NCBI GenBank assembly: GCA_039707465.1
Contig: CM077658.1
Location: 15,935,574-15,999,573 of the forward strand
Direction: 5' to 3'
DNA from: Rhabdophis nuchalis
Taxonomy: Eukaryota > Chordata > Lepidosauria > Squamata > Natricidae
DNA length: 64,000 bases
Both the position numbers and the translations under genes were made by a program. Positions 55,278-64,000 of the stretch are shown here, piece after piece; positions within the stretch are counted from its first letter, which is position 1; each line of letters opens with the position of its first letter. The notes below the pieces were generated by a model. It saw only the letters and a program-made list of their open reading frames with translations, was not told the DNA's origin and made no database searches.

Positions 55278-55515
55278 CCGAGTTTCCCTGAAAATAATAC
55301 AGGGTCTTATTTCCTTTTGACCCCCGAAATAAGCACTGGCCTTATTTTTTAAAATTTTTGTTATTTATTTTTGAAGTGCAGGAGGTGGCAAGCGTGGTCA
55401 CCTCATGGCTGCTGCTGTGTTGCAATATTTTCAGGGAGGGCTTCTTTTAGCGCATGTGCTCAAAAGCCCGATTGGGCTTATTATCCGAGGAGGTCTTATT
55501 TTTGGGGAAACAGGG
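55278..55515. mobile_element. Mariner-like MITE (TTTCCCTGAAAATAAG family)
   Basis: Ends CCGAGTTTCCCTGAAAATAA and TTTTTGGGGAAACAGGG, TA at 55276-55277 and 55516-55517. 238 bp. Same orientation and core as 8780-9027. Confidence 0.75.
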
Positions 55516-55517
55516 TA

Positions 55518-56024
55518 TTTACATGTCTTTAAGATTTTATTTTCCCCAGTGGAGTGTCCTAGCTTCGCACTGTACATCTTAACACACCGTACATTGTCAC
55601 GATGTAATGCATTTTGCAAAAATGCAGAACGATCCAAAAGCATTCCATGAGGGGAAATGTGTTTTTTTGGGGGGGTGGGGGTGGAGAAATGCAGTCCTTG
55701 GGCCAAAACAGAGCACCAAAAAAATGCACAGATAGATACAAGAAATGTGCCTCAGACGTTACACCTTTCCGCGAGGATTCTTTTTGTTACAATATAATCT
55801 GCCAGAGAGACAGAACAGAGTGAATTGAAGATCCACCAGACAAAGAGAAATACTGATAGAAATCGAAACTGTCTCATAAACGGTGTCTCTCCTAGGCACA
55901 TCTGGATAGGCAGGGAAATTGAAATGTGAGAATTTCTTTTCTTGCCAACTGTGTGCTCTGCAGTACAACCTTTCTCATTTGTAAGAAGGAGAGTCCTCCC
56001 CAAGCAAGATGTATTAGAGGCAAG
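55518..56024. other. No gene seen
   Basis: Single-copy-looking DNA with a poly(G) run at about 55669-55685. Confidence 0.5.
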
Positions 56025-56026
56025 TA

Positions 56027-56130
56027 CAGGTAGTCCTCGACTAACGAAACACAATTGAGTCTGAAATTTCTGCTGTTGAGACATTTGTTAAGTGGGTTTT
56101 GCCTCATTTTATGACCTTTCTTGCCACATG
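56027..56130 (+). mobile_element. Mariner-like repeat fragment (AGGTAGTC family)
   Basis: CAGGTAGTCCTCGACTAACG, CACAATTGAGTCTGAAATTT, TTAAGTGGGTTTTGCC. The 3' part is replaced by the pentamer satellite. Confidence 0.65.
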
Positions 56131-56149
56131 TTTAGGGAGATTCTTGAAT

Positions 56150-56855
56150 ACAATGGAATAGAATAGAATAGAATAGAATAGAATAGAATAGAATAGAATA
56201 GGAATAGAAATGGAAGAAGAGAAGAGAAGAGAAGAGAAGAGAAGAGGAGAGGAGAGGAGAGGAGAGGAGAGGAGAAGAGAAGAGAAGAGAAGAGAAGAGA
56301 AGAGAAGAGAAGAGAAGAGAAGAGAAGAGAAGAGAAGAGAAGAGAAGAGAAGAGAAGAGAATAGAATAGAATAGAGGAGAGGAGAGGAGAGGAGAGGAGA
56401 AGAGAAAGAATAGAATAGAATAGAATAGAATAGAATAGAATAGAATAGAATAGAATAGAATAGAATAGAATAGAATAGAATAGAATAGAGGAGAGGAGAG
56501 GAGAGAGAGAATAGAGAAGAGAAGAGAAGAGAAGAGAAGAGAAGAGAAGAGAAGAGAAGAGAAGAGAAGAGAATAGAATAGAATAGAATAGAATAGAATA
56601 GAATAGAATAGAGGAGAGGAGAGGAGAGGAGAGGAGAGGAGAAGAGAAAGAATAGAATAGAATAGAATAGAATAGAATAGAATAGAATAGAATAGAATAG
56701 AATAGAGGAGAGGAGAGGAGAGAGAGAATAGAATAGAATAGAGAAGAGAAGAGAAGAGAAGAGAAGAGAAGAGAAGAGAAGAGAAGAGAAGAGAAGAGAA
56801 GAGAAGTAGAAATGGAATAATAGAATAGAACAGAAGAGAACAGAATAGTATAGAA
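56150..56855. repeat. AGAAT/AGAAG/GGAGA pentamer satellite with higher-order blocks
   Basis: About 0.7 kb of pentamers in alternating blocks: (AATAG)n, (AGAAG)n and (GAGGA)n, with a recurring order AGAAT, GAGGA, AGAGAGA, AGAAG. The long Ser/Leu-rich open frames on the minus strand come only from the repeat. Confidence 0.97.
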
Positions 56856-56879
56856 TAGTTGCTTGCATGTCATAAATCT

Positions 56880-57152
56880 TGGATGCAGCCAATGTTGCTG
56901 TCAACCAAGGTCCAACCTAGGGCGGGGGCGTTCCGGCAGGCACTGTCCCTGCTGCACATCATGCACAATACAATTAAAATTGTTCTGCGCATGCACAGAA
57001 CTGAAAAACAAGATGGTGGCACCACTGGCACCACCCGGGGAACTGATTCAGGGGCATGGCATGCCTGGGTCACTGCCATGACCCAGTTCCAGTGACCCAG
57101 GCTGCCAAACCACTATCAGTTTGGCCGAACCGGTAAGAATCCACCACTGGTC
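56880..57152 (-). mobile_element. hAT-like element related to the GGTGGGATTCA family
   Basis: It ends CCGAACCGGTAAGAATCCACCACTGG and contains GGCATGGCATGCCTGGGTCA and GGGGGCGTTCCGGCAGG. It resembles 11140-11424 more than the standard copies. Confidence 0.55.
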
Positions 57153-59633
57153 CACCCTTTCTGTCTTGAAGGATGGATCTCTACTGTCACCAAGAAGAAG
57201 CCATGTACGGAATGGTTGAAATCCAGACGTTTCAAGCATTTCTTCTCCTAGATCAATGGGTTTATTTGGTAGCATAAAAAGTAAAAGGAAATCTGTTGTG
57301 CTCCAGGAAGATTTCTGATCCCGTGTCTTAAGGAATAAGAAATAAATTCCGAAAGACATCAGTAATGCGCCGTCATTTATTTTGAAAGAGGAGATTAAAT
57401 TAAAGGATTAATAACAATGAAACAAGGTTGAAACTATGTTCACCGAACAGGCATTGATCTGTGTCTGTCGCTCACTGCACCTTTAGTGTTTTCCTGGAGA
57501 CCTATATTTATCATACTGTCATCCTGACTATCCGATTGCTATTCCAGTGAAGGTCTTTGGAAATTCAGCAGAAGCTCATCATCTCTTCTGGTGATGAGTA
57601 CGGAATATGATTGCTACATGCAATTTGATGGTTATGATTACACTATAAACACCGAACATGGGGTGGAAATTAACCCATTTTATGGATTTCAAAATACATA
57701 ATCAACGTCACACCCAAGAAATTCAACCTTTTTCTAAAAAAAATACTACACAGACTGTAGGTTCTGACCCAGGCTTCCTTAGAAAGCAAAAGCAAAGTCT
57801 TAGTCCCAACAAGACTATTTACACGACTGTGAATTCCTTTCATTCACAGTTAAACAAGGCTTATCAAACAGTCTTTCAAAGGAAGTTTTATCCACACGCA
57901 CATTATCTCATAAGGAGCACTGCCAGATAACTAGTGTCCAAACACAGAGAAAAGCAAAAGTTGGCACAGATTCTCTCACAAACAGAACTTTCCAGACTGA
58001 ATGAATTGTTTCCTGCAAAAGCCCCCTCCCCATTCATTCCTCTTTTGTTTCCTATGGGAAGGGCCAATCACCTCCAGAGTGTGGCTTTACTCTTGAGTCA
58101 ACCATGCTTTCTTAGTTGTCCCCTACTTTGTAGCTTTTCCTATCTCCTGCTTGAGAGCACAAAGGTTTGTTGGAATTGTCCATGATTTTTACTGACTACA
58201 TAAGGAGATTCACAACATTTATGCAGACATGACTTGCCTTAAGGCTCCAGGAAGTTGCATCAAGAGATGCATCAAGAGAAGAATCTATGACACTTGATCC
58301 TTAAGGATTTCCTTGGGCTAGTTGGCTCCACCCTGCTCAGATCTCTTGAGATCAACCAAGGTCATGTAGGTTATGTCACTTGCTGGGCAATTCCTTGAGA
58401 ATTTCATTTGGATTATTGTTTTGATAAGAACCTAACCTTTGTCCTTTCAATGCTGCTTTTCATAGCCTTTGCCAAGGTTTTAGATGCTTTCAGCCAACAT
58501 CAATTATGAGCTACATACATTAACAAAATAATCAAAGGCCTTTCTTCCCATGTTCAATTTTTTTTTAATAAAAAAGATCTCCAAATATGAAGTGATCCCT
58601 GCCTACAGATGCAGATACAGATATGATTGCACGCCATTAAATCCTTCCGTTAATGTAAAATAATTGTAGAACTGGTTGGCAAATTAAAGATGGTTGTTAT
58701 TGATTCCAAAAATACTTTTGCTTTCAGCAAAATACATTTTTAATTACTTTCCTACTAGCTGTCATTTTTCATAAACCAGTCTAGACAACTCGTGCCAAAT
58801 CATGCAAAAACTGATTTCAATGAACTGCCTTCCCCTAATATCAAAGATCTGAAAATATTCATATTTCCTATATACTTGAATCTAAAGTAAGGAAGAGAAG
58901 AAAAGGAAGTCTCATTTCACATACTATAGCAAAAACCCAAAGTCTGTTTAGGAAATAATTGCTTTAGCCGATTAGCTTTTCACTTTCCTTTCCTTTAAAA
59001 AAAAAACCAACCCTGAATCTGCCTGTTTAGGAGGAAAATTTAAAAGATAAATAGTAGAAGTCCATATGATATGCAGCTTATTGTTATTATTTTTTGCTCT
59101 GTCCTTTTCTAGTAATTTGTCAGCTGAAGCTTCACATTTCTCTTTTCCTGAAACAGATTACTGCAAAGATCAAAAATCTAGCAAAATCTGCATATCCATA
59201 GCTTTTTAAAAAATATGCATTCTCCAGTCTACCTTTATGCTTATTTATCTTGAGCACATCGAGTTGGAGAGAGGGAAACAAGGAACCATCTTAAGTTGTA
59301 TTTTCTTCACACTTTCAACTGGAATGATTAAACCAAGTGGTAGTAAGTAAATGAGGGAGAAAGGTGGTGGTGGGGAAGACAGAGACAGAGACAGAGAGAG
59401 AATACACTGGTATAGAATTTGCTTTTAGCATCAGAATCAATGTCCAAATCTAAAATTGATATAATTGACTGTTAATTAATTCCCTTGATATTTTCATTAG
59501 CACATCCAAGCAACAAGTCTTATGTTTGGCACTTTTGAATTATTCAGGAAGAATTCAGATGTGCTGTAATGAAAGCGTTATTCAGTTGCTTCTATGCCTG
59601 CTAATAATGTTAAAAGCAAGGTGTGTTTTTGTG
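57153..59633. other. No gene seen; about 2.5 kb single-copy-looking DNA
   Basis: 57740-58190 has the look of an old dispersed repeat or LTR-type sequence (ACTGTGAATTCCTTTCATTC, GGAGCACTGCCAGATAACTA), but I cannot assign it. 58560-59300 is AT-rich, complex sequence. Confidence 0.35.
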
Positions 59634-59764
<131 letters not shown>

Positions 59765-60327
59765 GCCCTTACTGAACAAGCAATGTAAGGTTTTCAAAAA
59801 TGCAGCATTTAGTTTAGCAATTCTCCTTTCTCTGTAGGAAACAGATTGCTGAGCAACAGAGCATTTTCAACTTGGTTTTATGATATTTACGATATTAGGG
59901 TTTTAAAGGCTGCTGTCCTAAGACTAAGGGACAGCAACCTTGGATGGAAGAATTGCTCTCTTTATCTCTGGCTGTTCTCCTAATCCTGGTTTTCTTGAAT
60001 CAGAAATTCCAGTAGTGAGTGGTGGAAGAGAAAAAGAGCAGCTATCGTTTCACCCGGTGATATGAAGAATGATTGGTAGAGAGGAACACAAGTTGAGTTC
60101 CTGTCCAGGTATATACCCAAATGCTTTATCCTTGTCACCAACCTGTAAGGTTTAAAGTAGCAGAAGGGACAAATAATTCCACATATGTCTCAGGAGACGG
60201 TGATCAATGGCATGATCTGAAATGAGATCCTGTTCCACCCCATTCAGAAGTCAAGGGCTTATGTAGTCTCATATATAATGTTCAAGGGCCAAGCATGGTC
60301 CTCACACGTATACAAATTTTCTAGCCT
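59765..60327. other. No gene seen
   Basis: Single-copy-looking DNA. Confidence 0.5.
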
Positions 60328-60610
60328 ATATTAAGATAAAGGTTCCCCTGCACATATGTGTAGGTCATTTCGGGTTCTAGGGGGAGTTGCTCATCTCCAT
60401 TTCAAAGCCGAAGAGCCAGTGCTGTCCGAAGACGTCTCCATGGTCATGTGGCCGGCATGACTAAATGCCAAAGGTGCACAGAACGCTGTTACCTTCCCAC
60501 AAAAGTCCCTATTTTTCTACTTGCATTTTTACATGGTTTCAAACTGTTAGGTTGGCAGAAGCCGGGACAAGTAATGGGAGCTCACTCCATTACGCAGCAC
60601 CACTGAATTT
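60328..60610 (-). mobile_element. Sauria-type SINE, head lost
   Basis: Minus-strand copy starting with the tail complement (AAGGTTCCCCTGCACATATG), then CATCTCCATTTCAAAGCCGA and GGTTGGCAGAAGCCGGGAC. The head is replaced by a tandem duplication of TTCTGACCTTCTGAACTACTG (about 60609-60665). Confidence 0.88.
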
Positions 60611-60665
60611 CTGACCTTCTGAACTACTGCCATAGTAGTTCTGACCTTCTGAACTACTGACATAG

Positions 60666-61170
60666 CTAGGAGAATACCATCATAAAGTGGCTTAGGAAGG
60701 TCTGTTCCATTATGTTATATCTAGTTAAGGCCAGTTTGTAATGGTAAGTAGCCTAGAGTTAGCCATTGTTTTTTAGCCTCTGCATAAAATATCAAAACCA
60801 GCATTGCTGGTAGCTTTCTTGTTGTCTTTAATTCCATTTATATGTAGTAAGGTACTAAGTAGCAGGAATCTCATAAATCTTGGTGCTCCAGAAGAAGAGT
60901 CTGGAGGGGACTAGATGGCGTGCTTGATGGATGCACTATTCTTAATGCACTTGCCTCTTTCCTAAGGGATTTTGAGTCTGAATTTAGCTAAAAAGAGAAT
61001 GATCTGCTTCTCAATGGATGGCATTAAATGTACATAAGCAAGGAGTCGAACCTATTACAGGGAGATTGAAGCAAACTTCAGTCATCTATAGGCCTCACAC
61101 TATCCTAAAGAAGGGTTATGTAATACATTTGAAGACCACACTTTAATATAGTCAAAACATTTTTACCCTC
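60666..61170. other. No gene seen
   Basis: Single-copy-looking DNA. Confidence 0.5.
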
Positions 61171-61178
61171 ATCTAAGC

Positions 61179-61301
61179 CAGGGGTCTGGCAACTATAAGA
61201 CTTGTGGACTTCTACTCCCAGAATTCCTCAGGATGGTTAGCTGAGGAATTCTAGGAGTTGAAGTCAACAAGTCTTAAAGTTGTCAAGTTTGGAGACTCCC
61301 G
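61179..61301. mobile_element. Buster-type hAT MITE, palindromic
   Basis: Starts CAGGGGTCTGGCAACT, ends TTTGGAGACTCCCG (terminal base changed), duplication ATCTAAGC (61171-61178, 61302-61309). Confidence 0.88.
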
Positions 61302-61379
61302 ATCTAAGCACATGCAGGAATATTAAGAATTGCCTATTGACCCTTAGAAATCAGCAGATACTATTTATATTGTCTACCA

Positions 61380-61550
61380 CCTGGACCCCAGGTTTTTGCC
61401 ACAGTTCATTGTAGTATGCTTTAGTCTGTAGTCCCCTAATCATCTTTGTTGCACTTCTCTGAACTCTTTCTAGAGTCTAGACATAAGACTTTGCATAGTT
61501 ATGACCAAAAGTGGATGCAGTATTCCAGGTGTGGCTTTTCCAGTGCAGCA
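61380..61550 (-). mobile_element. CR1 LINE fragment
   Basis: TAGTCCCCTAATCATCTTTG, GCACTTCTCTGAACTCTTTC and GCAGTATTCCAGGTGTGGC match 27990-28085 in sense and order. Confidence 0.8.
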
Positions 61551-61634
61551 TAAATTATATGTGGTGTAATAATTAAAAAAACTGGAGACTACAGGAACCA
61601 GGAGCACCGCTCAGGGGATCTAAGGTTAAAGTTT

Positions 61635-61705
61635 ACCGCCCCGAGTCCCTTTTGGGAAAGGGAGCGGTATGTAAGTTTAATAAATGAAATAAATGAAATG
61701 AAATC
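61635..61705 (+). mobile_element. L2-type LINE 3'-end stub
   Basis: TTACCGCCCCGAGTCCCTTT, GGAGCGGTATGTAAGTTTAA and (AATGA)n tail. Confidence 0.75.
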
Positions 61706-62125
61706 CTGGAGACACAGATAAACCTCCAAGTGCTTCAATCCCTACCTGTCAATGACTATTTCAGCTTCAACCACAACAATACACGAGCACACAATAGACA
61801 CAAACGTAAGGCAACTGCTCCAAACTCGACTGCAGAAAATACAACTTCAGCAACAGAGTGGTCAATGCCTGGAATGCTCTACCTGACTCTGTGGTTTCTT
61901 CCCCAAACCCCCAAAACTTTAACCTTAGATTGTCCACTGTTGACCTCACCCCATTCCTAAGAGGTCTTTAAGAGGACGTGCCTAAGCGCACCAAAGTGTC
62001 TACCATCCCTATCCTAATTTATCTTTTTATTTATATCCATTTCACGTATCCAAAATCATGTTTATACATATATATGTTGTCTAATACATGCTTGATGAAA
62101 TAAATAGATAAATAAATAAAAGAAA
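61706..62125 (+). mobile_element. Non-LTR retrotransposon C-terminal fragment
   Basis: In one frame (about 61844-61965) it reads FSNRVVNAWNALPDSVVSSP, NPQNF and LRLSTVDLTPFLRG, the usual C-terminal signature of Jockey/CR1-superfamily RT proteins. Upstream YFSFNHNNTRAHNR is in another frame. The end is TTGATGAAATAAATAGATAAAT, an (AATA)n tail. The clade is uncertain. Confidence 0.6.
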
Positions 62126-62194
62126 CAACCCTCTAAAAGGATGCAAATGGCCAGCTACCTGCAAGGAATATAAATCCTTCAATTCCCCACCATC

Positions 62195-62300
62195 CAGTCA
62201 TTGCTGAAGAAGCTTCTTGGTTGAGAAGCCAAACATCTTCAAAGGAAAAAAACAAAAGAAAGTCCAGTTGCCTCCTGAAAAAGCACCTTTGGGGCACATT
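62195..62300 (+). repeat. Half of a foldback repeat as at 15718
   Basis: CTGAAGAAGCTTCTTGGTTG, AGAAGCCAAACATCTTCAAA, GAAAGTCCAGTTGCCTCCTG, AAAAGCACCTTTGGGG correspond to the right half of 15718-15912. Confidence 0.65.
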
Positions 62301-63254
62301 GAATTTTGACCTGTATAAGAACAGGCCCTATAGAAGGAATAATGAAGTAGGGGTGAGGTTTCAAAGGATCCTTCTGGGTTGTTTTTTTTAAAGTTTGCAA
62401 AAGGCTGCATTAAATAAAGCATGGAGCAAGGTACATTGTCTGGGGGCCATTGTTTCCAACGGAATATGCTATTCCAGCATAATCAGATGCGTTGTGAAGT
62501 TAATAGCTCCTGGTATCACCTACCAGTCAAAATACTTATTTGCTAGTTCAGCAGGACTGAGCCAGGAGTCATTTTCTCTCCCTTTTGCAATGGAAACGGT
62601 CAAGATTAATTCCCCATTCATCTGAAAACAAAAGAACAAAGGTGAGGACAAGATCCCAGGCTGTCAAGAAGCAGCAGGCGATGGTTATACGCATCTACTA
62701 TTCCCTCTCCTTAATAATGTTGGAGCCATTATGTAAATCAGAAGTAAGAGCCTTTTCCGGTAGATGCAAGAGGAACAATTGGGCATTAAAGGAAAAAAAA
62801 ACCCGCAAAGCCTTCTTTTGACAGCCACAGCTCAATCAATGTGGCAGGTCTATCAGTGGCCTCAGGTTGGCTGCCTGATTGACAGCCAGCAGATGATGGA
62901 GGAATGAGATTGTCAGGGTAGCTGCTGATCACCCCGGAGTTTTTCCCGTAATGACTGAAAACAAAGATCAGCCGCCCAAGGTGATCTCTTGTTTTACAAG
63001 CAAGACGCGAGACTACTAACACCGACTGTGTCTTATGTAATGACTTCACCAACATGGCAGTGGCGGAATGAAAATGGCTCTCCCATCTTCCAAGGCAATG
63101 CAATTTTAATCAGTGCTATGAATCTCTCTCTTTTTCTGCATTTTGCTATTTAGGTACCATTATAGGACTGTTAGCTGCAGAGCTCAGGAGAATGACTTCT
63201 CTCCTGGCAAATAGCAGGATAAAATAGAGGAAGTTCTCTTACATGTTGAGCCAT
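62301..63254. other. No gene seen; complex sequence, candidate conserved non-coding DNA
   Basis: 62380-63120 has no repeat signature and high sequence complexity (TGATTGACAGCCAGCAGATG, CAAAGATCAGCCGCCCAAGG). It could be a regulatory element or part of an unrecognised exon region. Confidence 0.35.
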
Positions 63255-63480
63255 ACAGCAGTGGCAGTGCGATGGTTAGAATGCAGTATCGCAGGCTGAC
63301 TCTGCTTACAGTCAGGAGTTCGATCCTGACCGGCTCCAGGTTGACTCAGCCTTCCATCCTTCCGAGGTGGGTGAAAATGAGGACCCAGATATTTGGAGGC
63401 AAGAGGCTGACTCTGTAACCAGCTTAGAGATGGCTGTAAAGCACTATGAAGCAATATGTAAGTATAAGTGTAAGTGCTTT
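63255..63480 (+). mobile_element. tRNA-related SINE (TCTAAGTGCT-tail family)
   Basis: GTGGCAGTGCGATGGTTAGA, box B GGAGTTCGATCC, GGTTGACTCAGCCTTCCATC, GCAATATGTAAGTATAAGTG. Confidence 0.88.
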
Positions 63481-63592
63481 TGCTAGCTCGCTCACAATTG
63501 TTGACACCAACATGCCAACGGTTTGGACCCTACATGGATGTGGGAAGGGGTAAACCTTTCTGTCAAACTCATCTGCTCATCCGCAAACTCAT

Positions 63593-63835
63593 GAGCCGCG
63601 GTGGCTCAGTGGTTAGAGGGCAGTACTGCAGGCTACTGTTGCTGATCACTGACTGCCCACAGTTTGGCAGATCCAATCTCACTAGGCTCAAGGTTGACTC
63701 AGCCTTCCATCCTTTCGAGGTGGGTAAAACGGGGAGCCAAATTGTTGGGGGCAAAAGGCTGATTCTGTAAACTGCTTAGAAAGGACTGTAAAAGCACTAT
63801 GAGGCGGTATATAAGTCTAAGTGCTATTAGTATAG
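63593..63835 (+). mobile_element. tRNA-related SINE (TCTAAGTGCT-tail family), full length
   Basis: Head GCCGCGGTGGCTCAGTGGTT, a 3' body with AGGTTGACTCAGCCTTCCAT and a tail GCGGTATATAAGTCTAAGTG. It has an extra GATCACTGACTG-type segment absent from the copies at 48030 and 63255. Confidence 0.9.
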
Positions 63836-63951
63836 CTCTTTGGTCTAACCTCAGCCTTCAGTCCCAAAAGGAGGGTTATGTGGTATGCATGAATTTTCTC
63901 TCCTGCAGCTCCACCTCTCTGATTATTATGTGGGGTAGGATATAAAGCTAC

Positions 63952-64000
63952 AGGTATTCCTCAACATACAATCATTTGTTTAGCAATTTTTTTCAAATTG
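63952..64000 (+). mobile_element. Mariner-like repeat (AGGTAGTC family), cut by window end
   Basis: CAGGTATTCCTCAACATACA, AATCATTTGTTTAGC matches the start of 23307. It continues beyond the window. Confidence 0.55.

Noticed and set aside
56104..56904. Minus-strand frames of 254 and 266 codons
   Set aside because: Produced by the AGAAT/AGAAG pentamer satellite, which lacks stops in two frames. No domain is present.

Overview
This is a window of squamate reptile nuclear DNA, most likely from a snake and plausibly a colubroid. The evidence is the repeat content: Sauria-type tRNA SINEs, CR1 and L2-clade LINEs, a BovB LINE end, long GATA/TATC (Bkm-type) tracts, and pentanucleotide TTCTA/AGAAT arrays attached to LINE tails. 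I found no host protein-coding exon, tRNA or rRNA gene that I can defend. The window reads as intergenic or deep intronic DNA.

Layout: 0-4 kb holds a hAT copy split by an L2 fragment, then a 5'-truncated L2-clade LINE with an intact reverse transcriptase frame (1297-3843). 4-18 kb holds SINEs, CR1 fragments, hAT and mariner-like MITEs and microsatellites between stretches of single-copy-looking DNA. 18.7-19.5 kb is the most unusual part: inverted repeats surround two tRNA-like, Pol III-promoter-bearing units, each followed by a full type I hammerhead ribozyme motif. 19.6-31 kb is mostly single-copy DNA with a higher-order GGAA/GGCA minisatellite (22.3-22.9 kb), a SINE-in-SINE insertion (24.6-25.3 kb) and CR1 and L2 copies. 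31-47 kb is dense in CR1, hAT and Tigger-like elements and a near-perfect 81-bp inverted repeat (39.75/40.29 kb). 47-64 kb holds a BovB 3' end (49.1-49.6 kb), SINEs, a long GATA/GGTA tract (53.9-54.1 kb) and a 0.7-kb pentamer satellite (56.15-56.86 kb).

The interacting parts are mobile elements. LINEs (L2, CR1, BovB) supply reverse transcriptase and the 3' ends that SINEs copy. Non-autonomous hAT and mariner-type elements depend on transposases not encoded here. Nested insertions with recognisable target-site duplications give a relative order of events. The best candidate for an under-described system is the pair of hammerhead ribozymes at 19027-19073 and 19268-19314. Both carry the full catalytic core, and they differ by two compensatory base-pair changes. 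All family names come from recognition by eye; no database search was run.
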